From NCBI GenBank assembly GCA_023667145.1, contig JAMPAQ010000001.1, positions 489,595 to 541,842 of the forward strand: a stretch of 52,248 bases of DNA, written 5' to 3'. This stretch comes from Pseudoflavonifractor sp. Its GTDB lineage: Bacteria > Bacteroidota > Bacteroidia > Bacteroidales > Muribaculaceae. Under the pieces are notes generated by a model that had not been told where the DNA came from, made no database searches, and saw only the letters and a program-made list of their open reading frames with translations. Both the position numbers and the translations under genes were made by a program. The first letter of the stretch is position 1. Each line of letters begins with the position of its first letter. Shown piece after piece: positions 33,133-43,412 of this stretch.

Positions 33133-34920
33133 TCAATCGAGTTTCAATACAGCGAGAAACGCTTTCTGAGGCACCTCTACCGATCCAATCTGCTTCATGC
33201 GTTTCTTACCTTTTTTCTGCTTTTCAAGGAGCTTGCGCTTACGCGATATGTCTCCACCGTAACATTTTGCCGTAACATCCTTTCGCACAGCCTTTATGGT
33301 CTCGCGGGCTATAATCTTTGCCCCAATCGCGGCCTGGATGGCTATGTCAAACTGCTGTCGTGGGATAAGCTCCTTCAATTTCTCACACATGCGCCGTCCG
33401 AATGACACAGAGTTATCAAAATGGGTGAGCGTACTGAGTGCATCGACGCTCTCGCCATTGAGCAAGATGTCGAGCTTGACCAACTTTGACTCCCTGAAAT
33501 CGTGGAGGTGGTAGTCAAAGGAGGCGTAACCCTTGGAGATGCTCTTGAGCTTGTCGTAGAAGTCTATTACAATCTCACCGAGGGGCATGTCAAAAGTCAG
33601 CTCAATACGGTTACCCGATATATACTCCTGTTTCACAAGCTCCCCACGCTTTCCGAGACAAAGGGTCATTATCGGGCCTATGTAATCGGCTGCGGTGATG
33701 ATTGAGGCCCGTATATACGGCTCCTCGATATGGTCAATCAATGTCGGGTCAGGGAGTCCCGAAGGATTATGCACCTCGGTCATCTCCCCTTTCTTGTCAT
33801 AGACGCGATAGGACACGTTGGGGACAGTCGTTATGACATCCATGTCAAACTCACGGCCAAGACGCTCTTGTATGATCTCCATGTGGAGGAGTCCGAGAAA
33901 TCCGCATCGGAAACCAAATCCGAGTGCCGCCGACGATTCGGGCGCGAACGTGAGTGACGCATCGTTGAGCTGCAACTTCTCAAGAGAGGTGCGCAGGTTT
34001 TCAAAGTCCTCCGTCTCAATGGGATAGACACCGGCAAACACCATCGGTTTGACCTCCTCAAATCCATCAATGGCCTCAGCACACGGGCGGTCGACATGGG
34101 TTATGGTATCCCCGACCTTGACCTCACGCGAGGTCTTGATGCCGGAGATGATATATCCCACGTTTCCGGCCGACAATTCCTGACGCGGAGACATGTCGAG
34201 CTTGAGCACGCCTATCTCATCGGCATGATACTCCTTTCCGGTGGAAACAAACTTGACAAAATCATTCTTATGTATAGTACCGTTGACTATCTTGTAATAG
34301 GCGATGATTCCCCTGAACGGATTGAACACCGAGTCAAATATCAGCGCCTGCAACGGCGCGTCAGGGTCTCCCTCAGGAGCGGGGATGCGCTCGATTATGG
34401 CTCTCAATATCTCAGGGACACCAATCCCGGTCTTGCCGCTCGCACGTATTATCTCCTCACGCTTGCACCCGAGCAGGTCAACAATCTGGTCCTCAACCTC
34501 GTCGGGTTTGGCACTGTCAAGATCCACCTTGTTAATGACCGGGATTATCTCCAAGTCATTGTCGATAGCCATGTAAAGGTTTGATATGGTCTGTGCCTGT
34601 ATGCCTTGGGATGCGTCGACAATCAGCAACGCTCCCTCACATGCCGCGATTGAGCGCGAGACCTCGTATGAGAAATCGACGTGTCCCGGAGTATCAATCA
34701 GATTAAGCACATAATCCGTCCCGTCAAGGTTATAGTTCATCTGTATGGCATGGCTCTTGATGGTTATACCTCTCTCACGCTCCAGGTCCATATCGTCAAG
34801 CACCTGGGCCTGAAGATCCTTCTTGGCTATGGTATCGGTATACTCCAACAGACGGTCGGCAAGCGTACTCTTGCCGTGGTCTATATGAGCTATTATACAG
34901 AAGTTGCGTATATTTTTCAT
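33133..34920 (-). CDS. lepA: Elongation factor 4 (LepA)
   Basis: The product has 595 residues from the ATG at 34920, which begins [19 protein letters not shown]. It is a ribosome-bound GTPase that affects initiation and back-translocation. G motifs are [14 protein letters not shown] near 78 and NKVDL near 131. The LepA-specific C-terminal domain ends with [18 protein letters not shown] and [15 protein letters not shown]. The frame runs upstream to 34953, but a -7 box (minus-strand TAAATTTG at 34958-34951) would place transcription start close to the shorter start. Confidence 0.96.
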   Translation of the reverse strand: MKNIRNFCIIAHIDHGKSTLADRLLEYTDTIAKKDLQAQVLDDMDLERERGITIKSHAIQMNYNLDGTDYVLNLIDTPGHVDFSYEVSRSIAACEGALLIVDASQGIQAQTISNLYMAIDNDLEIIPVINKVDLDSAKPDEVEDQIVDLLGCKREEIIRASGKTGIGVPEILRAIIERIPAPEGDPDAPLQALIFDSVFNPFRGIIAYYKIVNGTIHKNDFVKFVSTGKEYHADEIGVLKLDMSPRQELSAGNVGYIISGIKTSREVKVGDTITHVDRPCAEAIDGFEEVKPMVFAGVYPIETEDFENLRTSLEKLQLNDASLTFAPESSAALGFGFRCGFLGLLHMEIIQERLGREFDMDVITTVPNVSYRVYDKKGEMTEVHNPSGLPDPTLIDHIEEPYIRASIITAADYIGPIMTLCLGKRGELVKQEYISGNRIELTFDMPLGEIVIDFYDKLKSISKGYASFDYHLHDFRESKLVKLDILLNGESVDALSTLTHFDNSVSFGRRMCEKLKELIPRQQFDIAIQAAIGAKIIARETIKAVRKDVTAKCYGGDISRKRKLLEKQKKGKKRMKQIGSVEVPQKAFLAVLKLD

Positions 34921-34950
34921 TATTGCAAATGCGTTGACTGTTTCGGATTG

Positions 34951-34958
34951 CAAATTTA
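34951..34958 (-). promoter_or_regulatory. -7 box upstream of lepA
   Basis: The minus strand reads TAAATTTG (TAnnTTTG), about 30 bases before the lepA ATG. The -33 region is T-rich without an exact TTTG. Confidence 0.45.
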
Positions 34959-34980
34959 GTGAATTTTTTTCAGAGAATGA

Positions 34981-35027
34981 AAAGGGAGCGCATCGCCGAT
35001 GGCATGAAGCCCGGATGCGCTCCCTTT
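34981..35027 (-). terminator. Terminator after the leucine-rich repeat gene
   Basis: AAAGGGAGCGCATC (34981-34994) is the exact inverse of 35014-35027, a 14-pair stem with a 19-base loop. It lies 50 bases beyond the LRR stop. Confidence 0.75.
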
Positions 35028-35075
35028 GTATCCTATGCTATCGTGATGACCGGATGAAAGTCATCGGCAGGTCAA

Positions 35076-36134
35076 TCAATAATTCCACTGACAGGCAATC
35101 ATTCTCAGGTTGTCACACCCGATTGTGCGGAGGTCGGTCAGCATGTTGTAACGGCAGTTGATATAGGTAAGCGCCTGGTCAAACGATACGTCGAGCGTGT
35201 TCAACTGGTTGTTGTTGCAGAGAAGACGCTGTAGGAATGTCTGGTTTGACAGGTCGAGTGTCGTCAGGTCATTGTACGAGCAGTCGACAAATGTAACGTT
35301 GGGACAATTCTCTACTGTGAATGATGTGAGATCATTATATGAGCAGACGATATCAAGCAGATTGTTGCAATCACGCATCGCGAGGGATGTCATGTGATTG
35401 TCGCTGCAAATAAATGTGCTCAACAGCGGAAGTCCAGATACAATCATTGATGTAATCTCGTTGTCATCAATATTGAGGTTGGTCAGCTTCTCGACACCAA
35501 ACAGGTTAAGAGATGTCAACTTGTTGTACCCGCAATAGAGGTTCTTCAGTGCCGTGCAGCCGCTCACCGACAAGCTCTCCAAATGGTTACCCTGACAATT
35601 GAGCGTCTCAAGTGTTGCCGAATTGGAGACATTGAGAGCCGCAAGCAGATTGTTGGAACAATTGAGATTCTTGATGGCCGTAGCACCCTCGATTGTGATA
35701 TCGGTCAGACGGTTTTTATATACGGACAATTTCTGCAATGACGGGCATCCCGTGATGTCAAATGTGCTCAGCACATTGCGTGACGCGTTAAGCTCGATGA
35801 GCGCCGCGTTTCCGGCTACTGACAGCCCGGTTATCTTGTTACGCGATATATCAGCCTTGGTCAGGGCATCAAAGCCCGACAAGTCGAGAGTTCCGGCAAG
35901 ATGCTTGTCTTTCCAGTCGATTGCAGTCACATGCCCGTCGGCGATAGTGACACCGGCCCATGTCGCCGGCGACTTGACATCGGAGATTTTCAACGCTTGG
36001 GCATTGGTCTCACCGTTTTCAGCCGTTTGCGACAAAAATGCTTGAAGCTGCTTCATCTCATTTTTGTCAATTTTTTGTGCGAATACCGTCATGCTGCCAA
36101 GCACAAGGGTAATCATTAAAAAAATCTTTTTCAT
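35076..36134 (-). CDS. Secreted leucine-rich repeat protein
   Basis: From the ATG at 36134 the product has 352 residues. It starts with a signal peptide (MKKIFLMITLVLGSMTVFA, then Q). After an N-terminal region of about 60 residues come some twelve repeats of about 21 residues with the pattern L-x-x-L-x-C-x-x-N-x-L-x-x-L, for example LKNLNCSNNLLAALNVS and LYCGYNKLTSLNLFG. This is the Bacteroidetes-type LRR seen in BspA-like and related surface proteins that bind host or microbial ligands. The protein ends soon after the last repeat (ACQWNY) with no evident type IX sorting domain or lipobox. The role is inferred as surface or periplasmic binding. Confidence 0.82.
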   Translation of the reverse strand: MKKIFLMITLVLGSMTVFAQKIDKNEMKQLQAFLSQTAENGETNAQALKISDVKSPATWAGVTIADGHVTAIDWKDKHLAGTLDLSGFDALTKADISRNKITGLSVAGNAALIELNASRNVLSTFDITGCPSLQKLSVYKNRLTDITIEGATAIKNLNCSNNLLAALNVSNSATLETLNCQGNHLESLSVSGCTALKNLYCGYNKLTSLNLFGVEKLTNLNIDDNEITSMIVSGLPLLSTFICSDNHMTSLAMRDCNNLLDIVCSYNDLTSFTVENCPNVTFVDCSYNDLTTLDLSNQTFLQRLLCNNNQLNTLDVSFDQALTYINCRYNMLTDLRTIGCDNLRMIACQWNY

Positions 36135-36228
36135 AAAAGTAATAGTTGGGTTAGTTAATTCTTTTATTCTTAGAACAAAGTGAAATGTTAAAAGTTCAGT
36201 TTTTATCATAAAAGCGGCTTAAATGTTA

Positions 36229-36275
36229 ACAGGCAGGGCATCATGTACGTAGAGTGTGCATGATGCCCTGCCTGT
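36229..36275 (-). terminator. Long-stem terminator after dnaB
   Basis: ACAGGCAGGGCATCATG (36229-36245) is repeated exactly in inverse at 36259-36275: 17 pairs with a 13-base loop, between the dnaB stop and the LRR gene. The T tract on the minus strand is weak. Confidence 0.65.
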
Positions 36276-36295
36276 ATGTGTCGGGAAAGGCTGTG

Positions 36296-37843
36296 TCAGA
36301 ATGGGGGCAATTCCTCGCTCGATGTCGCCTTGAAATCTGCCGTGCCGCCGCTGAGTATCAGGGCATTGCCGATGCCCGACAGGCCGCTGTCGGGATTATT
36401 GAGGCTCGACCCTACTGTTGTAGACACCATTTCGTCCTCCTCGCCCCAGTTCTCAAACCGCGCATATCGGGCCTTGAAACGCAGCTTGATGTCATCGACC
36501 GAACCGCTACGGTGCTTGGCCACGATAAACTCCGCCAACCCGCGTATGTCGCGGCCCTCGGCATCAGTGTCGGAGCGCAGGTAATACTCCGGGCGATGGA
36601 TGAAACATACAATATCGGCATCTTGCTCGATGGCGCCACTCTCACGCAGGTCACTGAGCTGCGGACGCTTACCATCGGTACGAGATTCGACACTACGGTT
36701 GAGCTGTGAGAGTGCCACAATCGGGATGTTAAGCTCCTTGGCAAGCTGTTTGAGCGACCGGGATATCATGCTGACCTCCTGTTCGCGGCTACCGAATTTC
36801 ATGCCCGAGGCATTCATCAATTGCAGGTAGTCGATGATTATGAACTTAACCTGATGTTCCCTGACAAGACGGCGTGCCTTGGTGCGCAACTCAAAGACCG
36901 AGAGCGACGGAGTGTCGTCGATGTACAGCGGCGCCGAATAAAGATGCTTGATGCGTGACATCAGCTGGTCCCACTCCATCGGAGACAGGCGTCCGCTCTT
37001 GATTTTCTCACTCTCAAGCTCACACGTGTTGCTGATGAGTCGGTTGACCAGCTGGAGGTTGGACATCTCAAGCGAGAATATGGCGACAGGCGTGTTATAG
37101 TTCACGGCCATATTCTTGGCCATTGACAGCACGAGCGCTGTCTTACCCATGGCGGGACGTGCGGCTATGATGATAAGGTCGGAATTCTGCCAGCCCGATG
37201 TCAGCTTGTCAAGGTCATGGTATCCTGACTCAAGGCCGCTAAGACCCGAGGTACGGTTGGCTGCGTTCTGTATCTGCTCGATGGCTTGGGAGATCACAGG
37301 GTCAATCTGCGTGACATCCTTCTTTACGTTACGCTGTGAGATTTCAAAGAGCTTTCCCTCAGCCTCTTGCAACAGGTCATCGACATCGTTGCTCTCGTCA
37401 AAAGCCTTGCTCTCAATCTGCGATGCAAACGAGATGAGTTCCCTTGCGAGATACTTCTGTGCGACTATACGCGCATGATACTCGACATTGGCACCCGAGA
37501 GCACCCGCGAGGTAAGCTCCGATATGAACACCGGGCCACCAACCTCCTCCAGCGTGCCGTTGAGGCGCAGCTGTTCCATGACCGTCAGCATATCTATTGG
37601 CTGCTGTGACGCGCCGAGGGATTGTATGGCCTCATATATCTTCTGATGAGCCGGCTCGTAGAAACTTTCCGGCTTGAGTATATCACACACGGTCGTGTAC
37701 GCGTCCCTCTCAAGCATGAGGGCACCGAGAACCGCCTGCTCAAGGTCGAGGTCGCGCGGAGCCATGCGGCCACCGATGTCGAGCGGATGCTGATGCTGGG
37801 GCTTACGGCGAGCTGTGCGGTTACTATTCTGCTGTATATCCAT
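36296..37843 (-). CDS. dnaB: Replicative DNA helicase DnaB
   Basis: The 515-residue hexameric helicase unwinds DNA at the replication fork. The N-terminal domain is at about 30-130 (DLDLEQAVLGALMLERDAY). The RecA-like ATPase domain from about 190 has Walker A ARPAMGKTAL near 230, Walker B FIIIDYLQLM near 335, and LSQLNRSVESR near 375. About 20 C-terminal residues beyond the core are variable. No intein or frameshift is present. It is divergent from ispE across a 131-base gap. Confidence 0.96.
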   Translation of the reverse strand: MDIQQNSNRTARRKPQHQHPLDIGGRMAPRDLDLEQAVLGALMLERDAYTTVCDILKPESFYEPAHQKIYEAIQSLGASQQPIDMLTVMEQLRLNGTLEEVGGPVFISELTSRVLSGANVEYHARIVAQKYLARELISFASQIESKAFDESNDVDDLLQEAEGKLFEISQRNVKKDVTQIDPVISQAIEQIQNAANRTSGLSGLESGYHDLDKLTSGWQNSDLIIIAARPAMGKTALVLSMAKNMAVNYNTPVAIFSLEMSNLQLVNRLISNTCELESEKIKSGRLSPMEWDQLMSRIKHLYSAPLYIDDTPSLSVFELRTKARRLVREHQVKFIIIDYLQLMNASGMKFGSREQEVSMISRSLKQLAKELNIPIVALSQLNRSVESRTDGKRPQLSDLRESGAIEQDADIVCFIHRPEYYLRSDTDAEGRDIRGLAEFIVAKHRSGSVDDIKLRFKARYARFENWGEEDEMVSTTVGSSLNNPDSGLSGIGNALILSGGTADFKATSSEELPPF

Positions 37844-37880
37844 TTATATCTTTACTGTCTCTTGATTGGTTTTATCTTTA

Positions 37881-37888
37881 CAAAGATA
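37881..37888 (-). promoter_or_regulatory. -7 box upstream of dnaB
   Basis: The minus strand reads TATCTTTG, a perfect -7 box, 38 bases before the dnaB ATG, part of a small TATCTTTACAAAGATA palindrome. A -33 TTTG is not at ideal spacing. Confidence 0.5.
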
Positions 37889-37974
37889 GCACAAAAAGAG
37901 GTAGACGCAGGAAGTCACAAACAAAAAAATTAGTAAATTCGCCGTCGCTTACATCAACACAACCCTGCCGAACG

Positions 37975-38796
37975 ATGATACTGTATCCGAACGCAAAGAT
38001 CAACCTTGGATTAGACATAATACGCAAACGCCCTGACGGCTACCATGACATCGAGACCGTCATGTATCCCATCCCATGGCGTGACATACTGGAGATTGTC
38101 CCCGCCAAGGGGGAGTCAACCACGCTGACGGTATCAGGCCGGGAGGTGGCATGTCCCCCCGACAGGAATCTCGTCATGAGAGCATATCATCTACTAAGCA
38201 GCCATATGCCCTTGCCACCGGTAGACATCTATCTCCATAAGATTATCCCTGACGGAGCCGGATTGGGCGGCGGTTCAGCCGACGCGTCATTCACCCTGCT
38301 CGGGCTTAATGAGATTTTCTCCCTCGGATTATCCAAGCAAGAACTGGCCGGGATAGCATCGTCAATCGGGGCAGACTGTCCGTTTTTCATATACAATACA
38401 CCGATGCTCGCCACCGGGACAGGTACTACCCTATCCCCTGTCGACATCAGCCTCAAAGGTAAGTGGATTGCTGTCGTAAAGCCTCCTGTAAGCGTGCCTA
38501 CGGCGCAAGCCTATACCGGGGTCAGCCCTCATCTGCCTGAGCGACCAATGGAAAGCATCATAAGTCAGGACATCAGCCTGTGGGGAACGCTGCTCAATAA
38601 CGATTTTGAACCGGGAATTTTTGCCAAACATCCCGCCGTCGCCGGAATTAAATCGCTATTACTTGACCTTGGGGCCGTATATGCCTCAATGTCAGGCTCC
38701 GGCTCGGCTGTTTACGGTATTTTCAATGATGACAATTTGTCAGAGGAGATAAAAAGCTGTTTTGACGATTGTGACGTATTCTTCGGGGCGCTCTGA
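37975..38796 (+). CDS. ispE: 4-diphosphocytidyl-2-C-methyl-D-erythritol kinase
   Basis: The 273-residue GHMP kinase phosphorylates CDP-methylerythritol in the non-mevalonate isoprenoid pathway. The N-terminus has YPNAKINLGLDIIRKRPDGYHDIETVMYP-type features near 4-32, the ATP loop is GAGLGGGSADASF near 91-103, and the C-terminal motif is MSGSGSAVYGIF near 240. The gene is divergent from dnaB. It shows that isoprenoids come from the methylerythritol phosphate route. Confidence 0.95.
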   Translation: MILYPNAKINLGLDIIRKRPDGYHDIETVMYPIPWRDILEIVPAKGESTTLTVSGREVACPPDRNLVMRAYHLLSSHMPLPPVDIYLHKIIPDGAGLGGGSADASFTLLGLNEIFSLGLSKQELAGIASSIGADCPFFIYNTPMLATGTGTTLSPVDISLKGKWIAVVKPPVSVPTAQAYTGVSPHLPERPMESIISQDISLWGTLLNNDFEPGIFAKHPAVAGIKSLLLDLGAVYASMSGSGSAVYGIFNDDNLSEEIKSCFDDCDVFFGAL

Positions 38797-38820
38797 TTTT
38801 TGAACGTTATCCGCAAAAGA

Positions 38821-38902
38821 TTTGTTATCTATCATAAAAAGCGGTTGTCCAACGAGAGTTTGGCAACGTTTTTGCATACAGTCAATCAGGATAGATAACA
38901 AA
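38821..38902 (+). repeat. 13-bp inverted repeat flanking the grpE promoter
   Basis: TTTGTTATCTATC (38821-38833) is repeated exactly in inverse at 38890-38902 (GATAGATAACAAA). The pair encloses the sigma-54-like promoter; the right copy would lie at the start of the transcript. A bulged hairpin GTTGTCCAA/TTTGGCAAC sits between them at about 38844-38867. Confidence 0.6.
38860..38877 (+). promoter_or_regulatory. Sigma-54 (RpoN) -24/-12 promoter for grpE-dnaJ
   Basis: TTGGCAACGTTTTTGCAT has GG at 38862-38863 and GC at 38874-38875 with exactly ten bases between, as required by sigma-54. It agrees with TGGCACGNNNNTTGCW at all but two defined positions. Transcription would begin near 38887, about 30 bases before grpE. 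A conventional TAnnTTTG box is not visible in this gap. Confidence 0.7.
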
Positions 38903-38915
38903 AATCATAATAGAT

Positions 38916-39515
38916 ATGAGCGATAATTCAAAACGACAGGACGACCTCACAGAGGAGTATAATCCTCAGGACGACGAGATAATAGACGCAGCGCCGGAGG
39001 GTGACGACACCGAAGCACTGAAAGATGAGCTTCAGTCTGATGAAGAGACGGTAGACGCTGTCAGCAAGGAGCTTGAGGATACCAAGGCGGCCCTCGACAA
39101 GGAGAAACGCGAGTACATGTTCCTCATGGCCGAGTTTGACAACTACAAGAAACGCACCCTCAAGGAGAAGTCGGAACTTATACGCAACGCCGCCGCCAAC
39201 GCCATGCGTGGCATCCTGCCCGTTGTCGATGACATGGAACGCGCTATCGCGGCCATGGAGAAGACCGACGATGTCACCGCCGTGAAGGATGGTGTCAACC
39301 TCATCTACAACAAGTTCATGAAATACCTTGAGCAAAACGGCGTAAAGGAGATTCCGACCAACGGTACTCCCTTTGACACCGAATACCACGAGGCAATCAC
39401 CACTGTCCCCGTGGAAAACGAGGACGACAAGGGCAAGGTGATTGACACCGTAGCCAAGGGATATACAATCAACGACAAGGTATTACGTCATGCCAAGGTT
39501 GTCGTCGGACAATGA
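38916..39515 (+). CDS. grpE: Nucleotide exchange factor GrpE
   Basis: The 199-residue protein releases ADP from DnaK to drive the chaperone cycle. An acidic disordered N-terminus (1-50) is followed by a long coiled coil (about 50-110), then a small C-terminal beta domain with NGTPFDTEYHEAITTVP near 147-163 and GYTINDKVLRHAKVVVG at the end, the GrpE signature. dnaJ follows 35 bases later. dnaK is not in the window. Confidence 0.95.
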   Translation: MSDNSKRQDDLTEEYNPQDDEIIDAAPEGDDTEALKDELQSDEETVDAVSKELEDTKAALDKEKREYMFLMAEFDNYKKRTLKEKSELIRNAAANAMRGILPVVDDMERAIAAMEKTDDVTAVKDGVNLIYNKFMKYLEQNGVKEIPTNGTPFDTEYHEAITTVPVENEDDKGKVIDTVAKGYTINDKVLRHAKVVVGQ

Positions 39516-39550
39516 CAACGGGCCTCATATAACTTAACAAGTTTTTTCAG

Positions 39551-40723
39551 ATGGAAAAGAGAGATTATTACGAAGTGCTTGGCGTTGACAAGAACGCATC
39601 GGCTGACGAGCTCAAGAAAGCCTACCGAAAGAAAGCGCTCCAATACCACCCCGACAGAAATCCGGGTGACAAGGAGGCCGAGGAAAAATTCAAGGAGGCG
39701 GCCGAGGCATACGATGTGCTCAGCGACCCTGACAAACGCGCCAAGTATGACCAATGGGGTCACAATATGGGACCTGCCGGATTTGGCGGTGGCGCGGGAG
39801 GCGGTTTCTCCGGCGGAGGAATGTCCATGGAGGATATATTCTCTCACTTCGGCGATATATTTGGCGGAGGAGGCGGTTTCGGTGGATTTGGAGGATTCTC
39901 CGGCGCTACCGGCGCGAGGGCGCGTAAGCGTACCCCCAAGGGGAGCGACCTGCGCATCAAGGTGAAGCTGTCACTCAAGGATATAGCCGAGGGCGTGACC
40001 AAGAACCTGAAGATTCCACGCTACGTGGCCTGTGACTACTGCAAGGGTACCGGCGCAAAGGATGGTGTGGCATTCACTACCTGTAATATGTGTCACGGAA
40101 CAGGAACTGTTGTCACCACACAACAGACATTCCTCGGCGCGATGCAGTCGACATCGACATGCCCCGAGTGTAACGGCGAGGGCAAGATTATCACCGAACA
40201 ATGCTCCCACTGCCACGGCCAAGGCATCGAGCGCAAGGAGGAACTCGTATCGTTCAGCATCCCTGCCGGCGTGGCAGACGGAATGGTACTCACACTCAAG
40301 GGCAAAGGCAACGCCGCACGCCACGGTGGCATCAACGGCGACCTGCTTGTGGTCATCGAGGAGGAGCCGCATCCCGAACTCATACGCGATGGAAACGACG
40401 TCATCTACAACCTGATGCTTGACATACCTACGGCGGCTCTCGGTGGCTCGGTCGAGGTACCGACCATAACAGGCAAGGCCCGACTGAAGATTGCTCCGGG
40501 AACCCAGCCGGGCAAGGTACTCCGCATGAGAGGAAAGGGACTTCCATCGACCGAGGGCTACGGCACCGGCGACGAGCTTGTGAATGTCATGGTATTTATC
40601 CCCGAGACACTAAATGACACCGAACGCAAGGCCATAGAGAGTCTGCAAGGTCAGCCTGACATAACCCCTTCAGAGGGTGTGAAGAAGCGCATATTCAGCA
40701 AACTGCGCCACATATTTGAGTAA
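39551..40723 (+). CDS. dnaJ: Chaperone DnaJ (Hsp40)
   Basis: The 390-residue co-chaperone stimulates DnaK ATPase and hands over unfolded clients. The J domain is at 4-70 with HPD in YHPDRNPGD near 33-41. A glycine/phenylalanine-rich linker spans about 75-125. Four CxxCxGxG zinc repeats follow at about 155-230 ([32 protein letters not shown]). The C-terminal substrate-binding domains complete a class A DnaJ. It is cotranscribed with grpE. Confidence 0.97.
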   Translation: MEKRDYYEVLGVDKNASADELKKAYRKKALQYHPDRNPGDKEAEEKFKEAAEAYDVLSDPDKRAKYDQWGHNMGPAGFGGGAGGGFSGGGMSMEDIFSHFGDIFGGGGGFGGFGGFSGATGARARKRTPKGSDLRIKVKLSLKDIAEGVTKNLKIPRYVACDYCKGTGAKDGVAFTTCNMCHGTGTVVTTQQTFLGAMQSTSTCPECNGEGKIITEQCSHCHGQGIERKEELVSFSIPAGVADGMVLTLKGKGNAARHGGINGDLLVVIEEEPHPELIRDGNDVIYNLMLDIPTAALGGSVEVPTITGKARLKIAPGTQPGKVLRMRGKGLPSTEGYGTGDELVNVMVFIPETLNDTERKAIESLQGQPDITPSEGVKKRIFSKLRHIFE

Positions 40724-40745
40724 GACTTTTCAATATTGCTATAAA

Positions 40746-40780
40746 ACAAAAAGGGATGCCGTTCTGGCATCCCTTTTTGT
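40746..40780. terminator. Bidirectional terminator between dnaJ and glgP
   Basis: A perfect 15-pair stem (40746-40760 with 40766-40780; core GGGATGCC/GGCATCCC) has a GTTCT loop, with an A run on one side and a T run on the other. It serves both converging genes. Confidence 0.9.
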
Positions 40781-40798
40781 TAATGTATATATCTAATA

Positions 40799-43351
40799 TC
40801 AGATCCAACGTACATAAGCGAAGTCCTGGCGATGAGGCAGGTCGGCGTTCTTGGGATATACGCGGAAAGCGTAACGGAAGACACCGGCATCCTTCATCTT
40901 GTTGGACAGCTTGTAGGTGACATCGTTGCCGTTCTCGCCCACGACCTTGAAAGGCACTGTGCCGAAGAAGCGCTCCTCGCCGTCAACTACCTTGTAGACT
41001 ACACACTCTACTCCGAGATCCTTACCGAGACCATTGGTGTTGAGCACCACGGTAGCCTCGAAGGTATCGCCGGCATTTGATGTGTTCTCGTTTGAGGTCA
41101 TGCTTACCACGCTGACACCGTCCCAAGCCGCTGCGACTTTCTCTTTCCAAGCCACAATCTCCTTGGCCTTGGCAAAGTCCTTAGCCTTGAGCTTCTTGGT
41201 GCGCTCGCCCTCGGGATCATAGAAACGCTCGATATAGTCATCAATCATGCGCTTCATGGTAAAGCGGGGTGCGATCTTGGCGATAGAGTTCTTGATATAC
41301 TGAATCCACTCGGGAGAATATCCCTTTGAGTTCTTTGCGAAGTAAAGAGGTACTATCTCATTCTCAAGCATCGAGTAGATAGTGGCAGCGTCGAGCTTGT
41401 CCTGCTGTGCCTGGTCGGTGAATGTACGCTTGTCGGTGAGAGCCCAACCGGCCTTCTCACAGAAACGGTAACCCTCATACCACCATCCGTCAAGGACAGA
41501 GAAGTTAAGCACACCGTTCATCTCGGCTTTCTCGCCCGATGTACCCGATGCCTCAAGAGGACGTGTCGGAGTATTCAACCAGATGTCGACGCCCGATACA
41601 AGACGCTTGGCGACAATCATGTCATAGTTCTCAAGGAAGATAATCTTGCCGAGGAACTGCGGCATACGCGATATCTCCATGATGCGCTTGATGAGACCCT
41701 GGCCGGCACCATCGGCGGGATGAGCCTTACCTGAGAATACAAACTGCACGGGGAACTTCTCGTTGTTGACGATAGCGGCCAGACGGTCGAGGTCGGTAAA
41801 GAGAAGGTGGGCACGCTTGTAGGTGGCGAAACGACGGGCAAAACCGATAATGAGCGCATTGGGATTGATCTTACCCAAGACAGACACTATGCGTGAGGGA
41901 TCGCCCTGATTCTTGAGCCACTTCTCGCGGAAGTCCTTCTTCACGAAGTTGATGAACTTGTTCTTCATCTGCATACGCAGGTTCCAGATTTCCTCATCGG
42001 GAACGCTGTAGATGTTGTCCCAAATCTCGACATCGCTCTGATTTCCGTAGAACTCGGGGCCGAATGTCTTCTCATAGAGAGCCTTCCACTCCGAGGCCGC
42101 CCATGTAGGCATGTGCACGCCGTTGGTGACATATCCCACGTGTGACTCCTCCCATGAGTAACCCTTCCAAATACCGGCGAACATCTTCTTGGATACCTCA
42201 CCGTGAAGCCAGCTCACACCGTTGGCCTCCTGACAGGTGTTGAGCGCGAACACGCTCATTGAGAAACGCTCGTTGGTGTTGGGATTCTCGCGACCCATGT
42301 TCATGAGATCCTGCCAGCTGATGCCGAGCTTTGCAGGATACTCACCCATATACTTGCCAAACAGACCCTCGTCAAAGTAGTCGTGTCCAGCGGGCACGGG
42401 AGTATGTACGGTATAAAGGCTCGATGCACGCACCATCTCAAGGGCTACATTGAAGTCGAGATGCTGCTCCTGAACGTAGTCAACCAGACGCTGGAGGTTG
42501 AGCAGGGCTGCGTGACCCTCGTTGCAGTGATAGAGGTCAGACTTGATGCCGAGTTTCTTGAGCATGAGCACACCGCCGATACCGAGGAGATACTCCTGCT
42601 TGATACGGTTTTCCCAGTCGCCACCATAGAGCTGGTGGGTGATGGGACGGTCATACTCGCTGTTCATGTCAAAGTCGGTATCCATCAGATAGAGCTTCAT
42701 GCGGCCGACATTCACACGCCAGATGTGAGAATAGATGATGCGTCCGGGATAAGGCACCTCAAGTATCATGGGACGGCCATCGGCCTCCATCATCTGCTCG
42801 ATGGGGAGCTCATTGAAGTTCTGAGGCTCGTAGTTGGCAATCTGCTGTCCGTCGAGCGAGAGTGTCTGGGTAAAGTATCCGTAACGGTAGAGGAAACCGA
42901 CAGCTGTCATATCGACACAACTGTCGCTGGCCTCCTTGATATAGTCACCGGCAAGCACGCCAAGACCGCCTGAATATATCTTTAACGCGTTGCAAAGACC
43001 ATACTCCATCGAGAAATATGATACCGAGGGGATATCCTTGCGCATCGGTTTCTTCATGTACTCCTTGAAGTCGGCATAAACACCCTGAATGCGGGCCATC
43101 ATATCCTTGTCCTTAACGACCTCCTCAAGACGGGCAGAGGAAAGACGCTGGAGCAGCATCACGGGATTCTCACCCACCGCACGCCACAGGTCGGCATCGA
43201 GATCGTGGAAAAGTGATTTAGCCTCGCTATTCCACACCCACCACAGGTTTTTGGCGAGCTCCTCAAGCGGCTTGAGCTTGGAGGGCAAGTCTGATTTTAC
43301 AGTAATGTCACGCCATGCGGGTGCATTAGTGTTGCTTACTTGAAGTTTCAT
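40799..43351 (-). CDS. glgP: Alpha-glucan (glycogen) phosphorylase, GT35
   Basis: The roughly 850-residue enzyme releases glucose-1-phosphate from alpha-1,4-glucan. The N-terminal region (about 20-130, [20 protein letters not shown]) matches DUF3417, marking the shorter bacterial/archaeal phosphorylase class. The cofactor and substrate region is [18 protein letters not shown] near 590-607; I cannot tell from motif alone which lysine holds the pyridoxal phosphate. The start is the ATG at 43351; the frame extends two codons to a TTG. It lies 61 bases downstream of glycogen synthase on the same strand. Confidence 0.93.
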   Translation of the reverse strand: MKLQVSNTNAPAWRDITVKSDLPSKLKPLEELAKNLWWVWNSEAKSLFHDLDADLWRAVGENPVMLLQRLSSARLEEVVKDKDMMARIQGVYADFKEYMKKPMRKDIPSVSYFSMEYGLCNALKIYSGGLGVLAGDYIKEASDSCVDMTAVGFLYRYGYFTQTLSLDGQQIANYEPQNFNELPIEQMMEADGRPMILEVPYPGRIIYSHIWRVNVGRMKLYLMDTDFDMNSEYDRPITHQLYGGDWENRIKQEYLLGIGGVLMLKKLGIKSDLYHCNEGHAALLNLQRLVDYVQEQHLDFNVALEMVRASSLYTVHTPVPAGHDYFDEGLFGKYMGEYPAKLGISWQDLMNMGRENPNTNERFSMSVFALNTCQEANGVSWLHGEVSKKMFAGIWKGYSWEESHVGYVTNGVHMPTWAASEWKALYEKTFGPEFYGNQSDVEIWDNIYSVPDEEIWNLRMQMKNKFINFVKKDFREKWLKNQGDPSRIVSVLGKINPNALIIGFARRFATYKRAHLLFTDLDRLAAIVNNEKFPVQFVFSGKAHPADGAGQGLIKRIMEISRMPQFLGKIIFLENYDMIVAKRLVSGVDIWLNTPTRPLEASGTSGEKAEMNGVLNFSVLDGWWYEGYRFCEKAGWALTDKRTFTDQAQQDKLDAATIYSMLENEIVPLYFAKNSKGYSPEWIQYIKNSIAKIAPRFTMKRMIDDYIERFYDPEGERTKKLKAKDFAKAKEIVAWKEKVAAAWDGVSVVSMTSNENTSNAGDTFEATVVLNTNGLGKDLGVECVVYKVVDGEERFFGTVPFKVVGENGNDVTYKLSNKMKDAGVFRYAFRVYPKNADLPHRQDFAYVRWI

Positions 43352-43412
43352 AAACAATTATTGATTAAATAAGTGATTTGATTTTTCTGTTAGTCAATTG
43401 AGCTGATTGCGG

